A stretch of DNA of 64,000 bases from assembly GCA_035652095.1 (NCBI GenBank), contig DASREM010000028.1:186001-250000 (forward strand), read 5' to 3'. Within the stretch, counting starts at the first letter, position 1, and each line of letters opens with the position of its first letter. Below are positions 27,282 to 35,407 of this stretch, piece after piece. The stretch is from DASREM01 sp035652095. Its GTDB lineage: Bacteria; Acidobacteriota; Terriglobia; Terriglobales; Acidobacteriaceae. Under the pieces are notes generated by a model. It searched no databases, was not told where the DNA came from, and saw only the letters and a program-made list of their open reading frames with translations. Both the position numbers and the translations under genes were made by a program.

Positions 27282-27311
27282 GACTACCGAGGAGCGTGCG
27301 CGGTACAGCCT

Positions 27312-27842
27312 CTATACTTCCTGCAGGACCCTGGACCTGCAGTTCGCGCACAAGCTGCTTTCCTTCAGGTCGATCCATTCCACGGCATGGGACGGAGCCA
27401 TGGCACACGAGTAGTCCTGGCAGTGAGTCAGGTTCAGAGTGTGGCCGATCTCGTGGACGCACTCTTTCAGCAGGCGTTCGCGAAGAGAGTCGCGGTCCGG
27501 TGGCAGACCGTAGAATTCCTGGCGCAGCCGGTGCAGGGAAACCAGAGCGCAGGGACCACCCATCTGGGCCTCTCCAAAGACAAAGGTCAATATGGGTATG
27601 TAAAGATCGACGGCGGTAATCCCGAGCAAACGCCAGCAATGGTGGCCAAGGTAGCTCTGCATCTGTTGCAGCAATTCCGAGGAGTGATACTGCTGGCGCT
27701 CGCCATGGAACGCGATCTCCGGGTCAAGCGGGCGGGTAATCACTTCGCACGGAATGCGAAAGGCGTCTGCCAGCGCGGGCCCCAGCTGCATGAGCAGACC
27801 CGCGTCCAGATTCCCAATCGGCAGCAGTTGCAGAACCTTCAT
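27312..27842 (-). CDS. amzA: Archaemetzincin-family zinc metalloprotease
   Basis: 176 aa. The zinc motif HEIGHTLNLTH is followed at once by Cys, then four residues, C-x-M and later CANC, the archaemetzincin signature in which the Met forms the Met-turn and four Cys bind a second zinc. There is no signal peptide, so it should be cytoplasmic. Its ATG overlaps the NtrC-type regulator stop (ATGA), making it the last gene of the hybA operon. Natural substrates of bacterial members are poorly known; a target in this redox pathway is an inference from position. Confidence 0.9.
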   Translation of the reverse strand: MKVLQLLPIGNLDAGLLMQLGPALADAFRIPCEVITRPLDPEIAFHGERQQYHSSELLQQMQSYLGHHCWRLLGITAVDLYIPILTFVFGEAQMGGPCALVSLHRLRQEFYGLPPDRDSLRERLLKECVHEIGHTLNLTHCQDYSCAMAPSHAVEWIDLKESSLCANCRSRVLQEV

Positions 27843-29197
27843 CGAGTTTCAACGGGCCGGCTCCAGCCGTATCGCTTGATCTTGTGATGCAGAGTCACAC
27901 GGTCGATATCGAGTATTTCCGCCGCGCGTGTCTGGTTCCAGCTGCAGGATTCCAGGACCCGCAGGATGTGTGCCTTTTCGATTTCGTCCAGGCTTCGCGA
28001 AGTTCCGCTTTGCGACGCAGGTTTGAACACGAAGTCCTGTTCGCGGATCTCCGGTTCTTGTGCGACCACCATAGCACGCTCAACCGCATTCTCGAGTTCT
28101 CGAATGTTCCCAACCCATAGCTGCTGTTGCAGCAGATCCATGGCTCCCGGGGCGACACGGTTGATCCTTTTGTTCATCTGCAACGAGAACTTGCGCACAA
28201 AATGATTCACCAGCAGAGGTATGTCGTCCCGCCGGTCGCGCAATGGGGGCAGCTCGATACGGAATACGTTCAGGCGATAAAAGAGGTCGGGGCGAAACTT
28301 GCCTTCTTCGATCAACTGCTCCAGATTGCGGTTGGTGGCGGCCACGCAGCGGAAGTCCACTTTAATCGCCTGGGTGCTGCCCACACGCACAATCTCATGC
28401 TCTTGCAGTACCCGCAACAGGTCGGTTTGTGTCTTCAGGCTGATGTCCCCGATCTCATCCAGAAACACTGTGCCGCCTTCTGCAATCTCGAATTTGCCCT
28501 TCTTTCGATATTGGGCTCCGGTGAATGCGCCTTTTTCATGACCGAACAGTTCGCTCTCCAGCAATGTTTCCGTGAGAGCCCCGCAGTGAATCACTACCAG
28601 GGGATGGAACCTCCTTGTGCTGGCGTTGTGGATTGCCCGCGCGACCAGTTCCTTGCCGGTTCCGCTCTCTCCCGTAATCAAGACCGTCGCATCGGTCGGC
28701 CCGACCGTCTCTATTGCGTTGAACACCTTCTGCATCGGTGCGCTCTGGCCCACAATATCTTCGGGACGCGCGATCTCGGCGACAGTCTCGCGCAGGCGCA
28801 CGTTCTCTCTTTCCGTCTGCTTGTGCGAAAGCGCTTTTTTTACCAGGTGCGCGATCTCATCCGGGTCCAGCGGCTTGGTTACATAGTCATAAGCACCGTT
28901 CTTGAGCGCTGCGACTGCAGTTTCCACTGAGGCGTACCCGGTCATCATAATGACTGTCAGCTCCGGATCGATCTCGTGCATACGCCGTTGTAGTTCAATT
29001 CCGTCGGTGCCACGCATCTTGATGTCTACAAGCGCGGCATCCCATTTCTGTTCTGCCAGTTGAGTCAAAGCCTGGTTGGCGTCTTCGGCTGCGCCGACTT
29101 CATACCCCTCTTCACGGAACCATTTGCCCAGAGAATCGCGCACGCTCAGTTCGTCATCGACGATCAGAAGCTTCGCCATAGTAGTCACAATGCTCAC
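27839..29197 (-). CDS. Sigma-54-dependent NtrC-family response regulator
   Basis: 452 aa. Receiver (LLIVDDE; Asp in ALVDIKMRGTDG), AAA+ domain with Walker A GESGTGKELVARA (~170) and the GAFTGA loop that contacts sigma-54, and a Fis-type HTH (RAAEILDIDRVTLHHKIKRY). It activates sigma-54 promoters when phosphorylated. The GTG at 29197 overlaps the sensor-kinase stop; an ATG at 29179 (MAKLLIVDD) is the alternative. Paired with the kinase upstream. I did not find a -24/-12 promoter by eye. Confidence 0.92.
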   Translation of the reverse strand: MSIVTTMAKLLIVDDELSVRDSLGKWFREEGYEVGAAEDANQALTQLAEQKWDAALVDIKMRGTDGIELQRRMHEIDPELTVIMMTGYASVETAVAALKNGAYDYVTKPLDPDEIAHLVKKALSHKQTERENVRLRETVAEIARPEDIVGQSAPMQKVFNAIETVGPTDATVLITGESGTGKELVARAIHNASTRRFHPLVVIHCGALTETLLESELFGHEKGAFTGAQYRKKGKFEIAEGGTVFLDEIGDISLKTQTDLLRVLQEHEIVRVGSTQAIKVDFRCVAATNRNLEQLIEEGKFRPDLFYRLNVFRIELPPLRDRRDDIPLLVNHFVRKFSLQMNKRINRVAPGAMDLLQQQLWVGNIRELENAVERAMVVAQEPEIREQDFVFKPASQSGTSRSLDEIEKAHILRVLESCSWNQTRAAEILDIDRVTLHHKIKRYGWSRPVETR

Positions 29198-30864
29198 CTC
29201 GCTTTTGCGGCTGCCGATTGCCTCCCGGGTGCTTGCGGATTAGCGGCAACCGCTGCCAGCGGCAGATAGATCAGGAATTCGGTTCCTTTGCCGTACTGCG
29301 ATTGCACCTCGATGCGTCCGCCGTGCCGCTCGATGATGCTGTGGCTGATGGCAAGACCCAGCCCCACTCCATGGCCCGCTTCTTTGGTCGTCAGAAAGGG
29401 CTCAAAGATGTTGGGCAGGATGTCTGGAGCGATGCCCGAACCGTCATCGCGCACCCGGATCTCGACTTCAGCCTTATCCGCCGCCCGGGTCGTAAGCCAC
29501 AAGTTTCCGCCCCGGGGCATGGCATCAATCGCGTTCATCACCAGCGCCAGCAACACCTGCTCGATTTGAGCGGGATCGCATTGCACCATGGGAAGGCCGG
29601 AGGCGAGGTCCAGTTGCAGCTGCACGCCGTTCATTTCGAGTTGGTGCCGCACCAGGCGCACGGAGCGGTCGATCACGGCATTGATCTCGGAGGACTGGAG
29701 GTTGATGGGAGCCGTGCGCGAGAAGGTGAGCAGATTCTTGACCAGGTCTCCACAGCGCCGGCTTTCTCCGGCAATCAAGTCGAGGCACTGCAGTGCCTCT
29801 TCCCGCTTTTGACCCTGCGTATCCCCGCGCTCGAGCCACTTCCGCAACAGCTTTGCGTAGGTAAGGATGCCGGACAGCGGGTTATTTATTTCATGCGCCA
29901 CCACCGCTGCCATCTTTCCGATGGAAGCCATCTTCTCCACATGAAGGACATGGTCGTGAGCGCGTTTGAGTTCGCGAGTCTTGTCCTCAACTCGGTCCTC
30001 CAGGGTTCTGGCCCAGGCGACGATCTCCTCGTTCGCTGCCCGCAATTGCAGGCTCATTCCATTGAATGAGTGGGCCAGGTCGCCGACCTCGTTGTTGGAG
30101 CGGATGTCGAGCTGGTATCCCAAGTCCCCTTCGGTGAGTCGTTCGGTCCCGTCTTTGAGCGCCTTGATTGGGTCGCCTACCACACGCCACACGAATATCC
30201 AGCTGAGAATTGCAACCACGAGGACGGCAAACGCCGTGTAGGCCAGCATGACTCGTGTCCCTGCCGCGAGTTGGGCATCGCCTTTGGCCAGGGAAATGTT
30301 GGTGTCGAGGACGCCAAGGATCTGCTGCGATGCCGGATGCGCATGACAGTCCGCATTACTGCACGATGGCTGGTTCTCGATTGGAGTGATGATGCCGAGT
30401 ACCCGCTGCCCACCTGCGGAACGATAAATACGAAAACGGTCAGGACGGTTCAATCGCGTCAGCGGCTGAGATTGAGCATGGCATCCGTAGCAAGCCTCTG
30501 CACTCTTGTCCACTACATGTGTGACTTCCGCGTTGTCGCTCGAATAGCTGATCCGCCCTTCCTTGTCGACGATGCGGACCTTCACCATTCCGGGTTCGTC
30601 GGCGATGGTCTGCATCACGTGGTACAGCCCTTCACGATCGTTCCGCAGCATGTAGTAGGTAGTGCTGCGCTTGATAACATCGCTGACCCGTTCCGCGCTG
30701 AGAAGGGCGGCGCTTTCCAGGTCGTGACGGTGAACTCGAATATTCAAATACCCAAGCGCGCCAAAAATGACGAACATGGCGGCTAATAGCAGGAAGATCA
30801 GCTTCGCGCTGATACTGCGTGTCAGGTCACTCCAGCGGCCCCGGATTGGCTCAGTCTCCGGCAT
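29194..30864 (-). CDS. Sensor histidine kinase with periplasmic CxxCH (haem-type) domain
   Basis: 556 aa. Membrane helix 1 (~21-42), a periplasmic domain with CYGCH (near residue 126) and a second Cys/His group CSNADCHAHP (~168), membrane helix 2 (~205-228), HAMP, coiled region, then HisKA (VAHEINNPLSG, phospho-His) and HATPase (NAIDAMPRGG, DDGSGI, GLGLAISHSI). CxxCH in an exported domain usually binds c-type haem, so it may sense redox state, O2, NO or CO. Its start overlaps the hybB end by 14 bp and its stop overlaps the regulator by 4 bp. Confidence 0.9.
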   Translation of the reverse strand: MPETEPIRGRWSDLTRSISAKLIFLLLAAMFVIFGALGYLNIRVHRHDLESAALLSAERVSDVIKRSTTYYMLRNDREGLYHVMQTIADEPGMVKVRIVDKEGRISYSSDNAEVTHVVDKSAEACYGCHAQSQPLTRLNRPDRFRIYRSAGGQRVLGIITPIENQPSCSNADCHAHPASQQILGVLDTNISLAKGDAQLAAGTRVMLAYTAFAVLVVAILSWIFVWRVVGDPIKALKDGTERLTEGDLGYQLDIRSNNEVGDLAHSFNGMSLQLRAANEEIVAWARTLEDRVEDKTRELKRAHDHVLHVEKMASIGKMAAVVAHEINNPLSGILTYAKLLRKWLERGDTQGQKREEALQCLDLIAGESRRCGDLVKNLLTFSRTAPINLQSSEINAVIDRSVRLVRHQLEMNGVQLQLDLASGLPMVQCDPAQIEQVLLALVMNAIDAMPRGGNLWLTTRAADKAEVEIRVRDDGSGIAPDILPNIFEPFLTTKEAGHGVGLGLAISHSIIERHGGRIEVQSQYGKGTEFLIYLPLAAVAANPQAPGRQSAAAKAR

Positions 30865-32020
30865 GTTCCAACACCGTACGCACTGCGATTGGTTCGGTTG
30901 TCACAATTACCGAGTGCTCCTCCACCGGGAAGATCGGAAGGTACTTGACCGCAGCGCCAAACAGCGCAAATCCTGCTGCGATAATGGCACCGGTCACCGC
31001 GATCTCCGTCCACTTCGGAACATAGTGCAATCCGGCCGACGACTCCATCCCGGTGATGCTTACGTTCAGGCGATTGGTGATGAATCCCAGCACTACCATC
31101 ACCGCCGCCACATACAGTCCACCCGCACTCGTTCTCAGCTTTTTCTGCAGTAGCAGCACTAGCGGCAGCACGATCGCCAATAGGATTTCTATCCAGAAGA
31201 AATACATCTCATAGGAGGGATGAATAACCTGCGTGAGCACCCCACGATGCAGCAGGTCTTCAAAACGAAGGATTCCGTAGACCGAGAGCACAACCACGAG
31301 GACTCGCCCCAACTCCTGCAAAATAGGCAACTCCAGTTGCCGCCCAAAGTGTTTGGCGCTTAAGGAAGATTCGAAGATGGTCATCGCCAGCCCGACCGCC
31401 ACCGCCGAGATGAAAAAGAACACGGGCAAAAGCGGGCTGTACCAGAACGGATGCAGCTTCTCGGGCATGATCAAATAAACGGTGCCCAGGGAAGATTGGT
31501 GTAGCGTGGACAGAATGACTCCCCCGATGACCAGGGGAATCAGAATACCGCGGATGATCTTCAACGGCTTTTGCAGGTTGAAACGTTCGAGCACAATGGG
31601 GGCAAATTCAAGCGACAGCACCGTGGTATAAAGCATCACGCAATACGCCACCTCAAACATTACTGAATGCGGGTTGCGCATGATCAGCGGATGCCAGATG
31701 CGGTACGGCCGCCCCAGGTCATACATCAACGCCACGCAGACCAGGACGTACCCGAGAAAGGCGGTCAGGACGGTTGGCCTGACGATCGGTTTCAAGCGTT
31801 TGATGTTAAAGATGTGTACCGCCGCGGTGAGCGTGAATCCTCCAGCGGCCAGCATCACCCCGCATAGCACATCGAAGCTGATCCAAATCCCCCACGGAAA
31901 TTGGTCGCTCAAGTTGGTGGAGCGGCCGAGTCCCTGCGTGAAGCGCACCACCGTGGCATAGAAACCCGCCGCCATCAGGGCCAGGAAAACCAGTTTCCAG
32001 AAAGCGAATTTCAGCTTCAT
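30851..32020 (-). CDS. hybB: NrfD/HybB-like integral membrane quinone-interacting subunit
   Basis: 389 aa from the ATG at 32020 (GAGG upstream); it overlaps the hybA stop by 4 bp. Nine or ten membrane helices are visible. WGIWISFDVLCGVMLAAGGF near residue 42 and the following helices match the HybB/NrfD (PsrC) family, which exchanges electrons with the quinone pool. It pairs with the Fe-S protein from the preceding gene. No hydrogenase or other catalytic subunit gene is next to it, so the true donor or acceptor is open. Confidence 0.9.
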   Translation of the reverse strand: MKLKFAFWKLVFLALMAAGFYATVVRFTQGLGRSTNLSDQFPWGIWISFDVLCGVMLAAGGFTLTAAVHIFNIKRLKPIVRPTVLTAFLGYVLVCVALMYDLGRPYRIWHPLIMRNPHSVMFEVAYCVMLYTTVLSLEFAPIVLERFNLQKPLKIIRGILIPLVIGGVILSTLHQSSLGTVYLIMPEKLHPFWYSPLLPVFFFISAVAVGLAMTIFESSLSAKHFGRQLELPILQELGRVLVVVLSVYGILRFEDLLHRGVLTQVIHPSYEMYFFWIEILLAIVLPLVLLLQKKLRTSAGGLYVAAVMVVLGFITNRLNVSITGMESSAGLHYVPKWTEIAVTGAIIAAGFALFGAAVKYLPIFPVEEHSVIVTTEPIAVRTVLEHAGD

Positions 32021-32787
32021 GGTTTCCTCGCTTTCTGGTCCTGGGAACCGTGGCCTTCTGCCGCCGCCACCTCTTCGCGCCGATGCGTAATCCACCAGAC
32101 CCCGCCCAACAGAATTCCTCCCAGGGGCACGAAGTCCGGAATCCGCGACAGCACGCGATAGGTCAGGATCGGAAGCGCATCTTTCGAAAGATCTGCGCGG
32201 TACCCGAACTCCTCAAACGGCACGCTGGAGAGCAGCAGAACCGAGGTCCCACCCACTTCATTCAGGCCGTAGATGTGGTTCACGTAGTTGCCGGGGTTGT
32301 CGCGAATTCGCTGCTGGGCCTCTGCGATCAGGTCATCGCGCTCTCCAAACTTGGTTGCTCCGGTGGGACACGCTTCTGCGCAGGCGGTGGCCTGGCCAGC
32401 CGAAACCCGCTCTGGACACATCGTGCACTTCTGCACCTTGGGCAGGACTTTACCCCACTCATACTTGGGAACACTGAAGGGGCAGGCGATCATGCAGTAG
32501 CGGCATCCCATGCAGCGGTTTTCGTCGTAGATGACTGGGCCTGCGGCTGTCTTACGCAGCGCCCCAACCGGGCAAACCGAAGCGCAGGCCGGGTCTTCAC
32601 AGTTCATGCACAACCGCCGCATGAACTTGTCGCCCTTGGTTAGAACGACTGTGTACTTATGGTCGGACTGCTGGGTTTCAGCGGCTACAGCCTCGTCGTA
32701 GCGCAGCTTGTTTTTTTCCGCGCAGGCCGCCTCGCATTGCTTGCAACCGATGCAGGCCGTTGCGTCGTACAACAGTGCCTTGCTCAT
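32017..32787 (-). CDS. hybA: HybA-like ferredoxin subunit with four 4Fe-4S motifs
   Basis: 256 aa; ATG with AGGAGAG upstream. Four cysteine sets: CIGCKQCEAAC (~12-22), CMNCEDPACASVCP (~60), CMGCRYCMIACP (~92) and CTMCPERVSAGQATACAEACP (~115). It transfers electrons between a catalytic subunit and the membrane partner. There is no N-terminal Tat signal, unlike E. coli HybA, but a C-terminal hydrophobic segment (VPLGGILLGGVWWIT) could anchor it; the clusters may therefore be cytoplasmic. First gene of the hybA-hybB-kinase-regulator-amzA run. Confidence 0.88.
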   Translation of the reverse strand: MSKALLYDATACIGCKQCEAACAEKNKLRYDEAVAAETQQSDHKYTVVLTKGDKFMRRLCMNCEDPACASVCPVGALRKTAAGPVIYDENRCMGCRYCMIACPFSVPKYEWGKVLPKVQKCTMCPERVSAGQATACAEACPTGATKFGERDDLIAEAQQRIRDNPGNYVNHIYGLNEVGGTSVLLLSSVPFEEFGYRADLSKDALPILTYRVLSRIPDFVPLGGILLGGVWWITHRREEVAAAEGHGSQDQKARKP

Positions 32788-33105
32788 GGAGACTCTCTCC
32801 TGGCTGCGGCAGCATTGGGGTCTGATAAGTGTAAGAAGACGAATGAAAGGTTCCGTTCGAACACCCTGTCATGCCGCCGCAGGTGCTTGTTTTGTGCACA
32901 AAAATACCCGGGTCCGGGGAATCTGCCGCCGGGACCCGGGTGGGGCTGTTCCTTCTCGCGGAGGGGGCCTCCGGGCTGGCGATCACGCGGCTGGTTCTCC
33001 GCCGGATCAGCCGAATTTCGCCGGATCTCTTCACAAATGGCCCTCACGCTCTCTCGCTGTCGCGGGATCTCAGCGACAACGGCACGCACAAGGGAACAGC
33101 CGGAC
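32788..33105. other. Intergenic region between the cytochrome c gene and hybA
   Basis: 318 bp with no gene. It holds a 14-bp palindrome TTTTGTGCACAAAA (32890-32903) next to a strong minus-strand hairpin terminator (32899-32941). The remaining ~100 bp before hybA must hold its promoter if hybA is transcribed separately. Confidence 0.6.
32899..32941 (-). terminator. Intrinsic terminator after the cytochrome c gene
   Basis: Perfect 10-bp stem (32906-32915 with 32132+800-32941, i.e. 32932-32941) and 16-nt loop; read on the minus strand it is followed by TATTTTTG. It should end the cytochrome c transcript. Confidence 0.7.
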
Positions 33106-33423
33106 TTACTTCTGCAGGCTCTTGATATAAGCAACCAGCATCTTGACCTGGTCGGGAGTCAGGTTCTTTGCGATCCCGGCATGCTTCGGCTTCTCAGTAA
33201 TGTCTTTCGCAATCTGATCATCCGAGGCCTTCTTGATTTCATCACCCACCAGCGCGGGGATCTTGGCCGCTGGCTTCCCCATGGCGTCAGCACCGTGGCA
33301 TGCCGCGCATTTCGCTTTGTAAAGGGTGGCGCCGTCGTCCGCCGCCCACGACAGGCTGGGAATGAGAACGAATAAAGCGACCGCGATCGTTAGTATCAAC
33401 AGCGCGAGCTTGGTGATCTTCAT
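33106..33423 (-). CDS. Small secreted c-type cytochrome
   Basis: 105 aa from the ATG at 33423 (GGAGAGG upstream). Signal peptide (LALLILTIAVALFVLIPSLSWA), haem motif CAACH near residue 37, and the class I C-terminal helix (QVKMLVAYIKSLQK). At the place where class I cytochromes usually carry M-P-A-F for the axial Met, the sequence reads KHAGIAKNL, so the sixth ligand may be His or missing. It probably carries electrons in the periplasm. It lies upstream of hybA but with a terminator between. A TGTGA-N6-TCACA palindrome lies 175 bp upstream of the start. Confidence 0.88.
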   Translation of the reverse strand: MKITKLALLILTIAVALFVLIPSLSWAADDGATLYKAKCAACHGADAMGKPAAKIPALVGDEIKKASDDQIAKDITEKPKHAGIAKNLTPDQVKMLVAYIKSLQK

Positions 33424-33561
33424 GATTGCTATCCTCTCCGTCGAAATTGTCTGTCGGGTCAGCTCGGTCGGCTTTTTGAGCGATTCCACTGTTGCAAAGT
33501 TGGCCACCGAGAGAACTCCTCGCAGGAGCAACCTGTAAAGATTTTCAGCAGTATTGCCCTT

Positions 33562-33579
33562 GCTGAGGTAAGTCTCAGC
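33562..33579. promoter_or_regulatory. Inverted repeat upstream of cytochrome c
   Basis: GCTGAG/CTCAGC with a 6-bp spacer, itself flanked by two direct copies of TATTGCCCTT (33552-33561 and 33580-33589). It lies next to the palindrome at 33598; probably part of the same control region. Confidence 0.4.
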
Positions 33580-33597
33580 TATTGCCCTTACTTGTGC

Positions 33598-33613
33598 TGT
33601 GATGCCTATCACA
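33598..33613. promoter_or_regulatory. CRP-type palindrome TGTGA-N6-TCACA
   Basis: A perfect dyad with spacer TGCCTA, 175 bp upstream of the cytochrome c start. The distance is close to the 179 bp between the site at 8726 and the GH13 start. Confidence 0.6.
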
Positions 33614-33715
33614 GGAAATCGTGACCGGAATCCGGCAAAGTAGTGATTTCGCGGAGCTTGACTGAGTACACGAGAGTTGAGCAGGGTGTTGAATTCTTCG
33701 CCAGCGCTCTATGAG

Positions 33716-35407
33716 TTATGGGGCAGTCTGCGGATGCGTTTTCCTCAACCGTTCCGATTCCTTCCTCATGGCATCCACGCTGTCGACGACGGTCGGTGAG
33801 TACAGCGCAGAAACCCAGCGCCGGTTCTTCCACTCTGGCTGTGTAGCTTCCGCCGAGGAGAACTTGGCCAGGGCCTCCTGCTGCTGTTGAGCGTTCCACA
33901 GCGTGACAGCGCGAGCCATGACCCTTTCGTGCTCCGCCGCGCCTTCGGTGTAAACGCGGTTCATGTTTTCCAGGGCATCGTTGTAGCGACGTAATTCGAT
34001 CAATGCCCAACTGTACCGCGTGCCGATCTGCACGTCCCCAGGCCGCTGCTGTACCGCCTCGGAAAGCAGGTCCACGGCAAAGGCATAGTCGCCAGCCATG
34101 TAAAACCACCAGCCCAGGTCGGCCATCAGAGTCGGACCTTCCGCAGTGAGCGTCCGGCTGCGCAGATCAGATGCCAGTTGCCGCGCCCGCAGCGGACCGC
34201 CTGCCAACAGATCCAGACCGGCCTCAATCATCTCGGTGTGGGTATTGCGGTGTTGAGCGGACTGATCGATCCACTGCCGGAATGCCTGCGACGCCGATTG
34301 CCGGTCGCTGGCAGCCAGTGCGAGCGCATAAGAGTCGATCAGCCCATCGCTGCTTTGGATGTCCAGCAGTTGCCGGTAAGACTGCGCAGCTTCCACAAAT
34401 TCGGCTTGGGCAAACTGGGCCCGGGCCAGCAATTCCAATGCACGCTGCTGGCCAGGACGCATTTGCAGCGAGTGCTTCGCCAGTTGCTCCGCCTCGGCGT
34501 ACTTGCTCTGATAGAGTGCTCGTCCAGCCTTGTTGTTCCACGCCATGTAAGCGACTTTGAGATCGTGTTCCGGGCGAGGTGGCCACTTGCGGGACGCGAT
34601 CAGTGTCCTGATTTGCGCAATCCGTTCCGAGGGCAAGGGATGTGAGCGAAAGTAGCCGCTCAGAGTTTGCATCGCTACTTGCGCAAGTTCGTCCTGCGGG
34701 GAGCGCGCGCGACCTTGATACTCTTCGTACACCCTTTGGAACGTTTCAAACATCCGGATCGCGCCATTTGCCGAGTATCCCGACTGCACTGCCAACTGCG
34801 TCCCTTCCCGGTCAGCCTCGAGTTCCTGGTCCTTGCTGTAACCAGCCTCGAAAATCTCAATTGGCAGACCCACCAAACCACCGAGCGGAATCTTGCGTAA
34901 CGCCTGCTCCTGCTGCACGCGCTCTGCACAGTGATAGTGATCGATGTGTTCGATTTCGTGACCAAGTACCGAAGCGAGTTCATCCTCGCTGTCCATCAAT
35001 TCGAGCAACCCGTCGCCGACATAAACATGGCCCCCGGGAAGCGCGAAGGCGTTGATGAAATACTGGTCCGGGATGAAATGAAATCGGTACGGAAGCTTGC
35101 GATGCGCTCCGCTCGCCAACCTCATTCCAACTTCGGTGAGATAGCTCTCGACTTCAAGCTCTTCCGGACGCCGCTGCGATTGCGCGCTACTGTAGTTGCG
35201 CGCTAACTCATTCCCAATTGCGATCTCCTCGTTGTCCGACATGCGAGTGAAGCGCACGGGCATGCGCGTCAGTTCCTGCTCGGTGTCGGCGACCAGGTAA
35301 AGCAATGTTGAAGCGCTGGGCTGAGCGTCGACCTTGCGCCTCTCCGCAATTACGATTGCAGTCAGGGCCAGCAGCAAAATCCCGATGAATGGGGTCCACC
35401 GCTTCAT
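33716..35407 (-). CDS. M48-family metalloprotease with TPR region (BepA-like)
   Basis: 563 aa. Signal/anchor segment at residues 8-23 (FIGILLLALTAIVIA), then the M48 domain with HEIEHIDHYHC (zinc His, catalytic Glu) near residue 148 and the third ligand in ELEADREGTQ (~195). Residues ~290-560 are TPR helices. This is the BepA/YfgC layout, which assists or degrades outer-membrane proteins in the periplasm. The ATG overlaps the stop of the DUF2339 gene by 4 bp (ATGA), so they are co-translated. Confidence 0.88.
   Translation of the reverse strand: MKRWTPFIGILLLALTAIVIAERRKVDAQPSASTLLYLVADTEQELTRMPVRFTRMSDNEEIAIGNELARNYSSAQSQRRPEELEVESYLTEVGMRLASGAHRKLPYRFHFIPDQYFINAFALPGGHVYVGDGLLELMDSEDELASVLGHEIEHIDHYHCAERVQQEQALRKIPLGGLVGLPIEIFEAGYSKDQELEADREGTQLAVQSGYSANGAIRMFETFQRVYEEYQGRARSPQDELAQVAMQTLSGYFRSHPLPSERIAQIRTLIASRKWPPRPEHDLKVAYMAWNNKAGRALYQSKYAEAEQLAKHSLQMRPGQQRALELLARAQFAQAEFVEAAQSYRQLLDIQSSDGLIDSYALALAASDRQSASQAFRQWIDQSAQHRNTHTEMIEAGLDLLAGGPLRARQLASDLRSRTLTAEGPTLMADLGWWFYMAGDYAFAVDLLSEAVQQRPGDVQIGTRYSWALIELRRYNDALENMNRVYTEGAAEHERVMARAVTLWNAQQQQEALAKFSSAEATQPEWKNRRWVSALYSPTVVDSVDAMRKESERLRKTHPQTAP

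Noticed and set aside
33470..33520. Sigma-54 promoter upstream of cytochrome c
   Set aside because: TGGCC and TGCA are present but the GG-GC spacing is 8, not 10.
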